A stretch of DNA of 64,000 bases from contig NZ_JAJSON010000005.1 of NCBI RefSeq assembly GCF_022410465.1, positions 39,130-103,129 of the forward strand. The letters run 5' to 3'. Origin of the DNA: Christiangramia crocea. Lineage in GTDB: Bacteria > Bacteroidota > Bacteroidia > Flavobacteriales > Flavobacteriaceae. The notes below the pieces were generated by a model that was not told where the DNA came from, ran no database searches, and saw nothing but the letters and a program-made list of their open reading frames with translations. The position numbers were made by a program, and so were the translations under genes. This document shows positions 44,545 to 52,552 of the stretch, piece after piece (the stretch's first letter is position 1; each line of letters begins with the position of its first letter).

Positions 44545-44864
44545 GCGTAAGCCAGACCTAATCCAAGGATGAGAAGGAAGATGAGTATTTCAATAAATGC
44601 CACTGCGCCAACGTCCTGAAAGACTACAGCCCAGGGTACTAGAAATGCTACTTCCACATCAAAGACAAGAAACAGGATTGCGAAGAGGTAATAACCAACT
44701 TTGAATTGCACCCAGGTAGGCCCAATAGTGGTCATCCCGCTTTCGTAAGGTTCCCTTTTCTGTGGATTGTCTGATTTAGGGGAGATTAATTTTGAGATGA
44801 AGTTCGCGCCGGCAACTAAAAGCACCCCGGCAAGAAAGAACACTATGATAGCTTCTGAACCCAT
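44514..44864 (-). CDS. nuoA: Complex I subunit A
   Basis: Three-helix membrane subunit of 116 residues. The conserved loop with KREPYESGM is followed by the second helix and the acidic [17 protein letters not shown]. It is the first nuo gene. The 75-bp gap to korB upstream holds only a short hairpin (AACTGA/TCAGTT, no T-run), so read-through from korAB is likely. Confidence 0.95.
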   Translation of the reverse strand: MGSEAIIVFFLAGVLLVAGANFISKLISPKSDNPQKREPYESGMTTIGPTWVQFKVGYYLFAILFLVFDVEVAFLVPWAVVFQDVGAVAFIEILIFLLILGLGLAYAWKKGALKWE

Positions 44865-44939
44865 TTTTTTTCAGGTTAAATTCTTAATAAAATTAACAGT
44901 ATTCAGGCAGGCAGGAACTGATCAAAGTCAGTTATCCCG

Positions 44940-45959
44940 CTATTTTACTTCATAAGTTTCACCTGAAAAGAATAGATCATCAGTACACCTGAAAGAGGAT
45001 TTGGATTTGATCTCTTCGGTGAGAGCATTTTCTCTTTCCTCAAGGGTTACATCATTATAACTTCTAATAATTCCGGTCACTAATGGATACTCTAAACGTA
45101 CTAGCATCTGATGCAGTGTGGGGTCTTTTTCATGGGCATCGTGTACCAGGATATCATCTTCGGTTATTCCATTCTCACCGATGGTAACTACTTCTAATTT
45201 GAGACCATTCAAAACGAGTCCTTTATTTCCCTCTTTTCCGAAGATCATTGGCTTACCATGTTCTACATAGACTTGCTTGTCTGAACGTACGTTCTTATCT
45301 GTGTATTTAAGGTAACAGCCGTCGTTAAAGATCACGCAGTTCTGCATTACTTCTACCAAAGAGGTACCTTTGAATTTCTGGGCTTCCACGAAAGTTTCGG
45401 TCATTTCTTTTGGAGTGTTCCCCGAGATTCTTGCAAAGAACCTGGCATGAGCTCCTATTGCCAGTTCACCTGGAGAAAAAGGAGGCTGGGTATTTCCGTA
45501 AGGCGAAGATTTTGTTTTCTGCCCGACAAGCGAAGTGGGGGAGAATTGCCCTTTGGTAAGACCATAGATCTCATTGTTGAAAAGGATGATGTTGAGGTCG
45601 ATATTCCTTCTAAGAACATGAATAAAATGGTTTCCTCCAATGGCCATACTATCACCGTCGCCGGTGATCACCCATACGCTTAGGTCTGGATTGGCCAGTT
45701 TCACTCCGGAAGCGATAGCCGGAGCACGCCCGTGTATCCCGTGCATTCCGTAGGTTCCCATATAATAGGGAAAACGTGAGGAGCAGCCTATTCCGGAGAT
45801 GAAGACCACATCTTCTTTTTTTACATCCATTTCTGGCAGGGCCTTTTGAACCGAGCGAAGGATCACATAATCATCACAGCCCGGGCACCATCTTACCTCC
45901 TGGTCGTTGCCGAAGTCTTTGTAGGTATACTTTTTATTATTGAGAGTTGGTGTTTCCAT
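44940..45959 (-). CDS. korB: 2-oxoacid:ferredoxin oxidoreductase beta subunit
   Basis: TPP-binding beta subunit of 339 residues, most likely of 2-oxoglutarate:ferredoxin oxidoreductase. CPGCDDYVILRS (about 25-36) and GIGCSSRFPYY (about 55-65) provide cysteines for the [4Fe-4S] cluster. The TPP motif is GDGDSMAIGGNHFIH through LFNNEIYGLTKGQ. The two-subunit form with a fused gamma-alpha partner is typical of Kor enzymes in several aerobes. Two bp separate it from korA; nuoA follows 75 bp downstream. The choice of 2-oxoglutarate over other 2-oxoacids is inferred. Confidence 0.9.
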   Translation of the reverse strand: METPTLNNKKYTYKDFGNDQEVRWCPGCDDYVILRSVQKALPEMDVKKEDVVFISGIGCSSRFPYYMGTYGMHGIHGRAPAIASGVKLANPDLSVWVITGDGDSMAIGGNHFIHVLRRNIDLNIILFNNEIYGLTKGQFSPTSLVGQKTKSSPYGNTQPPFSPGELAIGAHARFFARISGNTPKEMTETFVEAQKFKGTSLVEVMQNCVIFNDGCYLKYTDKNVRSDKQVYVEHGKPMIFGKEGNKGLVLNGLKLEVVTIGENGITEDDILVHDAHEKDPTLHQMLVRLEYPLVTGIIRSYNDVTLEERENALTEEIKSKSSFRCTDDLFFSGETYEVK

Positions 45960-45961
45960 AG

Positions 45962-47815
45962 TTAGATCAGACTTTTAAATTGTTCAACCAGTTCGGAATT
46001 GGCAAAAGGCAATCCCTGTACTTTGTTATACTGTAAGAAGTTAATATTGCTAAAGTTCATTCGTAATACATTCACGAATTGGCCATTGTTTAGTTCACAA
46101 ACAATAATCTTTTTGAACCTTCTCAGGATATCTTCGGTGTTCTTTGGAAGTGGATTGATATAGTTGAAGTGGGCAAAACCAATATTTCTATGCCCCTCTT
46201 CATATAATTCTTTTACAGCCGAGTGTAAGGCACCGTATGTGCCTCCCCAGCCAATCACCAGAAGGTCCCCTTCATTACTGAATTCAGGTACTATTGATGG
46301 GATATGGTTCTGTACTCTTTTTACCTTTGCTGCACGCGTCTGCACCATAACCTCGTGGTTTTCGGGTACATAGGAAACATTCCCCGTCACCTTATCTTTT
46401 TCAAGTCCTCCAACCCGGTGTTCAAATCCCGGTGTTCCGGGAATAGCCCAGGTTCTTGCCAAAGTTTCTGGATCCCGGTCATAGGGATTCCAGTCTCCTT
46501 TGGCTTCCTTTATAAGATGATTTTTGATCTCGGGCATTTCTTCAATGCTCTTGACCTTCCATGGTGCCGAACCGTTAGCGATATAGCCATCGGTTAAAAG
46601 AATTACGGGGGTCATATGTTCCAATGCTAACTTTGCAGCTTCATAGGCATAATTAAAACAGTTGGCCGGTGTACTTGCGGCAAGCACTATTACCGGGCTT
46701 TCTCCGTTGCGACCGTATAATGCCTGAAGGAGATCAGATTGTTCTGTTTTTGTAGGAAGTCCAGTGGAAGGGCCACCTCGCTGGACGTTCACAACCACCA
46801 GCGGTAATTCCACCATCATGGCCAGCCCCAGGGCTTCCCCTTTTAAGGCAAGTCCCGGCCCTGAAGTGGTGGTAATGGCAAGGTCTCCTGCAAAGGATGC
46901 ACCAATGGCCGACGTGATTCCTGCTATCTCATCTTCTGCCTGGAAGGCTTTTACTCCAAAATGTTTATGTTTCACCAGTTCATGGAGGATGTCTGTTGCC
47001 GGGGTGATAGGGTAGGAACCTAAGAAGAGTTCCAGTCCCGATTTCTCTGCTGCTGCGAGAAATCCCCAGGCGGTAGCCGTATTTCCCATAATGATCCTGT
47101 AAGTTCCCTTTGCCATCCTGGCTGGAGAGATACTATAGGAATTAGGAATAAGTTCAATGGTCTCCGCATAAAAATAACCCGCATTCAGGACCTTGGTATT
47201 GGCCTCTATTAAATGGGGTTTGCTTTTGAATTTTTTATTGAAAAATTCGATGGTATGTTCGGGAGATCGGTTGTAAAGCCAGTAAACCATTCCAAGGGCA
47301 AACATGTTCTTGCTTCTTGTAATACTTTTGTTATCCAGACCTTCCACGTCCTTAAGAGCCTCCTTGGTGAGAGAGGTCATTTGAACCTGGACCACCCGGT
47401 AATTCTCAAGACTTCCATCTTCCAGCGGATTGGTTTCATATTGTGCCTTTTCAAGATTCTTCTTGGTAAAGGAATCGGTGTCTACTATAATAGTATGTCC
47501 CGGTTTAACTGCATAAAGATTGGTCTTTAAACCAGCCGGATTCATAGCGACCAGCAAATCTACATTATCCCCGGGGGTGCTTACTTCCACACTGCCAATA
47601 TGTACCTGGAATCCCGATACCCCATATAGACTTCCCTGGGGAGCACGTATTTCGGAAGGGTAATTCGGAAATGTTGCTACATCGTTTCCGAACATTGCAG
47701 AGGTATCAGAGAACTGAGTACCGGTAAGTTGCATTCCATCACCTGAATCACCTACAAATCGTATTACAACGGCATCCAGGGCTTCTGCGTTAGGTTTCTT
47801 GTCTAGTGTAATCAT
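45962..47815 (-). CDS. korA: 2-oxoacid:ferredoxin oxidoreductase, fused gamma-alpha subunit
   Basis: A 617-residue subunit. The N-terminal gamma domain (about 15-200) starts VIRFVGDSGDGMQLTGTQF and contains YPSEIRAPQGS. The alpha (pyrimidine-binding) part follows at about 240-600, with FLGSYPITPATDILHEL, AEDEIAGITSAIGASFAG and TTTSGPGLALKGEALGLAMM. No ferredoxin-type cluster is present in the chain, so an external ferredoxin is needed; one is encoded divergently at 48029. It is the first gene of the minus-strand operon, with a TAAATTTG -7 box at 47871-47878. Confidence 0.92.
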   Translation of the reverse strand: MITLDKKPNAEALDAVVIRFVGDSGDGMQLTGTQFSDTSAMFGNDVATFPNYPSEIRAPQGSLYGVSGFQVHIGSVEVSTPGDNVDLLVAMNPAGLKTNLYAVKPGHTIIVDTDSFTKKNLEKAQYETNPLEDGSLENYRVVQVQMTSLTKEALKDVEGLDNKSITRSKNMFALGMVYWLYNRSPEHTIEFFNKKFKSKPHLIEANTKVLNAGYFYAETIELIPNSYSISPARMAKGTYRIIMGNTATAWGFLAAAEKSGLELFLGSYPITPATDILHELVKHKHFGVKAFQAEDEIAGITSAIGASFAGDLAITTTSGPGLALKGEALGLAMMVELPLVVVNVQRGGPSTGLPTKTEQSDLLQALYGRNGESPVIVLAASTPANCFNYAYEAAKLALEHMTPVILLTDGYIANGSAPWKVKSIEEMPEIKNHLIKEAKGDWNPYDRDPETLARTWAIPGTPGFEHRVGGLEKDKVTGNVSYVPENHEVMVQTRAAKVKRVQNHIPSIVPEFSNEGDLLVIGWGGTYGALHSAVKELYEEGHRNIGFAHFNYINPLPKNTEDILRRFKKIIVCELNNGQFVNVLRMNFSNINFLQYNKVQGLPFANSELVEQFKSLI

Positions 47816-47870
47816 ATTTGGCTTATTTAAACAGCTCAGTTAACAACTGATACTTTTAATATATCTGTAC

Positions 47871-47916
47871 CAAATTTAGATTCACTATTTAGCATTAAAT
47901 ATGATGTTCGTCATAT
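47871..47916 (-). promoter_or_regulatory. korA promoter with palindromic operator 1
   Basis: On the minus strand the -7 box TAAATTTG occupies 47871-47878, and the 18-bp near-palindrome ATATGATGTTCGTCATAT occupies 47899-47916. Exactly 20 bp lie between them, placing the operator centre near -40. No TTG -33 element is visible. The core TATGA-N6-TCATA resembles Crp/Fnr-type sites (TGTGA-N6-TCACA), so activation is plausible. Confidence 0.65.
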
Positions 47917-47952
47917 ATAAAGGACATTAAAAAAATTAGAGTTTTGATCAAA

Positions 47953-47998
47953 ATATGATGAACGTCATATTAAGGCAGGTAGGAGCAGGGTAAATTTA
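47953..47998 (+). promoter_or_regulatory. fdx-nifJ promoter with palindromic operator 2
   Basis: The 18-bp near-palindrome ATATGATGAACGTCATAT (47953-47970) differs from operator 1 only at the two central bases. It is followed after exactly 20 bp by the -7 box TAAATTTA (47991-47998). The operator centres are 54 bp apart. A perfect 12-bp palindrome TTTTGATCAAAA (47942-47953) abuts this site and might be a separate element. Confidence 0.65.
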
Positions 47999-48028
47999 TG
48001 CGAAAGTTTAAATTAAAATTTTACGATT

Positions 48029-48379
48029 ATGGCACTAATTATAACCGATGAATGTATCAACTGCGATGCCTGCATTTCAGAATGCCCAAACAACGCCATT
48101 TATGAACCAGACCAGGAATGGTCTTATTCCGATGAAACCAATTTAAGCGGTACCGTTACGACCCCAAAAGGAAAAGAGATCGATGCTGATTCTGAAAATG
48201 AACCGCTTTCTGATGAATTCTACTTTATTATACCGGAAAAATGTACCGAGTGCAAGGGCTTTCACGATGAGCCTCAGTGCGCTTCTGTATGTCCTGTAGA
48301 TTGCTGTGTTCCTGATGAAGACCATCCTGAATCTGAAGAAGAGCTTCTTGAAAAGAAAGCATGGCTTCATGGTGAATAA
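48029..48379 (+). CDS. 2[4Fe-4S] ferredoxin
   Basis: Low-potential electron carrier of 116 residues. Motif 1 is [12 protein letters not shown] (Cys9, 12, 15, 19). Motif 2 is [18 protein letters not shown] (Cys72, 75, 84, 88), with an eight-residue insertion between the second and third Cys; CC follows at 92-93. This expanded loop is typical of Allochromatium-type ferredoxins, which have very low potential. The protein has a 50-residue acidic insertion between the two motifs. It lies 35 bp before nifJ and opposite korA, so it is the natural partner of both oxidoreductases. Confidence 0.93.
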   Translation: MALIITDECINCDACISECPNNAIYEPDQEWSYSDETNLSGTVTTPKGKEIDADSENEPLSDEFYFIIPEKCTECKGFHDEPQCASVCPVDCCVPDEDHPESEEELLEKKAWLHGE

Positions 48380-48414
48380 CTGAAGATAGAAGATATTAAT
48401 ATAAAAAAGGAATC

Positions 48415-51400
48415 ATGACTAAGGAATTCCCTAAGCTCATTTGTGATGCCAACGAGGCAGTAGCGCGAGTGGCACACAAAACAAATGAAGTCTGCGCGAT
48501 TTATCCCATAACACCGGCGTCTCCAATGGGTGAACACGTAGATGTTTTTAGTTCAAAAGGAAAGAAAAATATCTGGAGCAATGTTCCAAGAATTGTTGAA
48601 ATGCAAAGTGAGGGGGGTGCTGCCGGAGCAGTACACGGATCACTCCAGGCTGGAGCTCTTACTACTACATTTACGGCATCACAGGGACTGCTGCTTATGA
48701 TCCCTAATATGTATAAAATAGCAGGAGAGCTACTGCCTTCTGTTATCCATGTGGCGGCCAGGACTATTGCCACCCATGCGCTGTCTATTTTTGGAGATCA
48801 TTCAGATGTAATGGCGGCAAGGCAGACAGGTTTCGCTATGCTGTTTGGCGGCTCTGTTCAGGAAGCGCAGGATTTTGCGCTGATCTCTCAGGTCGCCACC
48901 TTAAAGTCACGTGTGCCTTTCATGAACATTTTTGATGGTTTCAGAACCTCTCATGAGATCTCAAAAATTGATGCGATACCAGATGAGGTAATCAGTGCAT
49001 TGATGCCTGAAGACAAGATTATGGAGCACAAAAAACGCTCTCTCGATCCCGATTCTCCGGTAATTCGAGGTACTTCTCAGAATCCTGATGTTTTCTTCCA
49101 GGCACGGGAGGCAGCAAATCTCCACTATGAAAAAGTGCCAGTCACGGTTCAATCGGTCATGGATGAATTTTATGAACAAACAGGTCGCAAGTATAAACTG
49201 TTTGATTATATAGGTCACCCAGAGGCTGAAAGGCTAATCATTATAATGGGGTCCGGGGAAGGAGCTGTTAGTGAAACAGTAGATACCCTCCTTAATAACG
49301 ATGAAAAAGTTGGAGTACTTCAGGTACGCCTGTTCAGACCATTTTCTATTAAACACTTTATTGATGCAATTCCGGAAACCGTTAAGAAAATTGCGGTCAT
49401 GGATCGTACTAAAGAGCCTGGAAGTACCGGAGAACCTTTATATCTTGATGTGGTTACCGCTTTTAACGAAAGCCAAAGGAAAACTCCGGTAATTGTTGGA
49501 GGCCGTTATGGTCTATCTTCCAAAGAATTTAATCCGGCAATGGTCAAAGGAATTTTTGATGAGCTGGAAAAGCCTCAACCAAAGAATCACTTTACCATTG
49601 GTATTAACGATGATGTGAGCCACACCAGCTTGTTATACAATCCTGTTTTCAAGACTAAAAAGACCACCTTTAACTGTATGTTCTATGGTCTCGGGTCTGA
49701 TGGTACTGTTGGGGCTAATAAGAACTCTATTAAGATTATTGGGGAGACGACCGATAATTATGTTCAGGGGTATTTTGTATACGACTCCAAGAAGGCCGGA
49801 GCGCAAACTGTTTCCCACCTTCGTTTTGGCCCTCAACCTATTTATTCCAGTTACCTTATTAATACAGCCGATTTCCTCGCCTGTCATCAGTTCAATTTCA
49901 TTGAGAAATATGATATTCTGAAAAAGATCAAAAAAGGAGGAACTTTCCTTTTAAATGCGCCTTTTTCAAATGAGGAGATCTGGGATCAGCTTCCGCAGAA
50001 AATGCAGGAGGAGATCGTGGAAAATGAACTTGAATTTTACGTGGTAGACGCTACTAAAGTAGCCCAGGAGACCAAACTTGGTAAACGAACCAATACCGTG
50101 CTTCAAACCTGTTTCTTTGCGATTTCAGGAGTCCTTCCCAAAGAGGAAGCCATTCAGAAGATCAAGGATGCCATTGTGAAATCATACTCTCACAAGGGGG
50201 AAAAGATCGTGAAGATGAACTTTAACGCTGTAGATAAATCTCTGGAATATCTTCAGAAAGTAGATTATCCGAAAACAATAACCAGTGACCGTGCACTCAA
50301 ACCGATGATGACCGGTGAAGCCGATCCTTTCGTGAAAGAGGTGCTCGGTAAGATACTTTCAGGTTATGGTGACGAACTTCCTGTAAGTGCCTTTCCGGTG
50401 GATGGAACGTTCCCGACCGGAACAACCCAGTACGAAAAACGTGGTATTGCCGATTTCATTCCCGTATGGGAAGGAGAAGATCTGTGTACCCAGTGTAATA
50501 AATGTGTAGCGATTTGTCCGCATGCCGCCATAAGGGCGAAAGTGGTTCCCACTGAAGAACTTGCCGATGCACCGGAATCGCTAAAAGCGGTTCCTGCCAA
50601 AGGCAGGCCATTTACCAGTGCAACCGATTCTTATGTGCTTCAGGTTTCTCCTGAAGACTGTACCGGTTGTGACCTTTGTGTAGCTGTTTGTCCTGCCGAA
50701 AGCAAGGAGATAGAGAACTTTAAGGCCATCAATATGAGAAATAAACTTGATGTCGCCGAAGAAGAGAACAAGAACTGGGACTATTTTGTAGATCTGCCTT
50801 ATTACGATCGTACCGAACTGCAGATAACCAATGTAAAGGGATCACAGTTTCTTGAGCCATTATTTGAATTTTCGGGAGCCTGTTCGGGTTGTGGGGAAAC
50901 CCCATACATCAAGATGCTTACCCAACTATATGGTGACAGGATCCTGATTGCAAATGCTACCGGCTGTTCTTCCATTTACGGGGGAAACCTGCCTACTACG
51001 CCTTATAAAAAGAACGCTTTAGGACAGGGACCTGCCTGGGCCAATTCATTATTTGAAGATAATGCAGAATTTGGTCTGGGAATGAGACTTGCCCTTTCCA
51101 AGAAGGAAGAAATCGCCGTGGATCTTTTGAAATCTCTTGAAGAACAGGTTGGCAAAGAGCTGGTAGAAGCCATTCTAACCAATCCTGAAGAGAATGAAAT
51201 TCAGAAAAAAGAAAAGCTAGTACAAATAGAAAAGCTGAAAGCGATTCTAACGACTATCGATAGCGATAAAGCCAGAAAGCTTAATGAACTTAGCGAATAT
51301 CTGCGCAAAAAAACTGTCTGGATACTCGGTGGTGACGGCTGGGCTTATGATATTGGTTACGGTGGTGTAGACCATGTGCTCGCATCGGGAGAAAACATCA

Positions 51401-51945
51401 ATATCCTGGTGATGGATACTGAAGTTTATTCCAATACTGGAGGACAGATGTCTAAAGCTACGCCGCTTGGTGCGAGTGCTAAATTTGCGGTTTCCGGAAA
51501 AAGAACCTCGAAAAAGAGCCTTGCATTACAGGCAGTATCCTATCAGAATGTATATGTGGCCCAGGTTGCGATAGGTGCGAAGGATCTGCAAACCCTCAAG
51601 GCGATAGAAGAAGCGACGGCCTACCCCGGACCATCTATAATAATCGCTTATTCGCACTGTGGAGAACATGGTTATGATCTTAAACACGGCCCCGCCCAAC
51701 AGGAAAGAGCTGTAGAATCGGGTTACTGGCCTTTATTCAGATTCAATCCTGCCCAGCCAAAAGGCAAAAGATTCAAGCTGGATTCAAAACCGCCAAGAAT
51801 ACCAATCAAAGACTTTATGTACAATGAGACCCGCTTTACCCGGGTGGCAAAAGAAAATGCCGAAGTGGGTGAAGCTTTACTGAAACAGGCCCAGGAAGAG
51901 GTTGAAGTTAAATGGGAAAGACTGGAACTTTTCAGAGATATGTAA
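48415..51945 (+). CDS. nifJ: Pyruvate:ferredoxin (flavodoxin) oxidoreductase
   Basis: Single-chain PFOR of 1,176 residues that oxidises pyruvate and CoA to acetyl-CoA and CO2, reducing ferredoxin. The N-terminal domain has NEVCAIYPITPASPMGEHVD. The gamma-like domain has MFYGLGSDGTVGANKNSIKI (about 423-442). The two ferredoxin motifs are CTQCNKCVAICP (about 693-704) and CTGCDLCVAVCP (about 749-760). The TPP domain has CSGCGETPY, GCSSIYGGNLPTTPY, and LGGDGWAYDIGYGG, followed by the C-terminal HCGEHGYDLKHGPAQQ. All key motifs are intact. Presence in a presumed marine aerobe suggests use at low oxygen or a ferredoxin-based metabolism (inferred). Confidence 0.97.
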   Translation: MTKEFPKLICDANEAVARVAHKTNEVCAIYPITPASPMGEHVDVFSSKGKKNIWSNVPRIVEMQSEGGAAGAVHGSLQAGALTTTFTASQGLLLMIPNMYKIAGELLPSVIHVAARTIATHALSIFGDHSDVMAARQTGFAMLFGGSVQEAQDFALISQVATLKSRVPFMNIFDGFRTSHEISKIDAIPDEVISALMPEDKIMEHKKRSLDPDSPVIRGTSQNPDVFFQAREAANLHYEKVPVTVQSVMDEFYEQTGRKYKLFDYIGHPEAERLIIIMGSGEGAVSETVDTLLNNDEKVGVLQVRLFRPFSIKHFIDAIPETVKKIAVMDRTKEPGSTGEPLYLDVVTAFNESQRKTPVIVGGRYGLSSKEFNPAMVKGIFDELEKPQPKNHFTIGINDDVSHTSLLYNPVFKTKKTTFNCMFYGLGSDGTVGANKNSIKIIGETTDNYVQGYFVYDSKKAGAQTVSHLRFGPQPIYSSYLINTADFLACHQFNFIEKYDILKKIKKGGTFLLNAPFSNEEIWDQLPQKMQEEIVENELEFYVVDATKVAQETKLGKRTNTVLQTCFFAISGVLPKEEAIQKIKDAIVKSYSHKGEKIVKMNFNAVDKSLEYLQKVDYPKTITSDRALKPMMTGEADPFVKEVLGKILSGYGDELPVSAFPVDGTFPTGTTQYEKRGIADFIPVWEGEDLCTQCNKCVAICPHAAIRAKVVPTEELADAPESLKAVPAKGRPFTSATDSYVLQVSPEDCTGCDLCVAVCPAESKEIENFKAINMRNKLDVAEEENKNWDYFVDLPYYDRTELQITNVKGSQFLEPLFEFSGACSGCGETPYIKMLTQLYGDRILIANATGCSSIYGGNLPTTPYKKNALGQGPAWANSLFEDNAEFGLGMRLALSKKEEIAVDLLKSLEEQVGKELVEAILTNPEENEIQKKEKLVQIEKLKAILTTIDSDKARKLNELSEYLRKKTVWILGGDGWAYDIGYGGVDHVLASGENINILVMDTEVYSNTGGQMSKATPLGASAKFAVSGKRTSKKSLALQAVSYQNVYVAQVAIGAKDLQTLKAIEEATAYPGPSIIIAYSHCGEHGYDLKHGPAQQERAVESGYWPLFRFNPAQPKGKRFKLDSKPPRIPIKDFMYNETRFTRVAKENAEVGEALLKQAQEEVEVKWERLELFRDM

Positions 51946-51970
51946 TTGCCAACAACTATTAATCAATTCA

Positions 51971-52033
51971 AAATACGTTTTTAGTTATATGTTCAGAACG
52001 TGATAATTCAGAGATATGGCTAAAAACGTATTT
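51971..52033. repeat. 14-bp perfect inverted repeat after nifJ
   Basis: AAATACGTTTTTAG (51971-51984) is inverted exactly at 52020-52033, with a 35-nt spacer. It lies 25 bp after the nifJ stop and ends 24 bp before the next gene. It could be a bidirectional terminator (the T-run after it is poor) or a regulatory site for the small gene downstream. Confidence 0.6.
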
Positions 52034-52057
52034 GTTTAATCTTCTAAATTAAACATT

Positions 52058-52435
52058 ATGGAAAATAATACCGTAAAAATCCTGGACCAGGCAATTAAAA
52101 AGCTGGATGAAGCAAAAGAAGAGCTTGGAAGACCCGAGGAAGATGTTGTATCATTCCTGGTATGTAAAAATTCACAATTTGCAATAGAGAACCTTCTCAA
52201 GGCATATCTGCTGAATAATAATATTGATCCTTCAGATTGTAAGACAGTAGATAGTTTATATACGAAATGCCGGTCTATAAACAAGAACTTTGAATCAATT
52301 GATCTATCAGGTTTTAATTGTAAAGCCAGTGATTTGCAAAAAAGCTATTGTAGTGATAATCCAAAAGTAAGTAATTGTTATAAGCTGGCTGATGACCTAA
52401 AGGCCTTCTTGCGCAGAGAGCAACTTTTTAGTTAG
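52058..52435 (+). CDS. Small HEPN-like helical protein
   Basis: A 125-residue helical protein. The first half, KILDQAIKKLDEAKEELG and SFLVCKNSQFAIENLLKAYLL, resembles the start of HEPN domains, where the second helix reads like xxAxExxLKAxL. The second half has DSLYTKCRSINKNFESID and ends LKAFLRREQLFS. The R-x4-H catalytic motif of HEPN nucleases is not seen, and no nucleotidyltransferase partner lies beside it, so it is not a typical toxin pair. Five cysteines are present. Function unknown. Confidence 0.75.
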   Translation: MENNTVKILDQAIKKLDEAKEELGRPEEDVVSFLVCKNSQFAIENLLKAYLLNNNIDPSDCKTVDSLYTKCRSINKNFESIDLSGFNCKASDLQKSYCSDNPKVSNCYKLADDLKAFLRREQLFS

Positions 52436-52552
52436 TTTTTTCTTGGTTTCTGGTGCACATAAAGTCTGCTTATTGATTTAACCAGGTTCAAATAAATGTT
52501 ATTTCAATTCTGCGGGTTTATATAACCTGAAGGCTTGTTGAGATTACAGAAA

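Noticed and set aside
44865..44939. Hairpin between korB and nuoA as a terminator
   Set aside because: Only a 6-bp stem (AACTGA/TCAGTT) and no T-run on the minus strand, so read-through is more likely.
48501..48773. Minus-strand frames inside nifJ
   Set aside because: They are shadows of a clearly coding plus-strand gene.
52058..52435. Toxin-antitoxin pair (HEPN/MNT)
   Set aside because: There is no adjacent nucleotidyltransferase gene and no R-x4-H motif, so a toxin role is unsupported.
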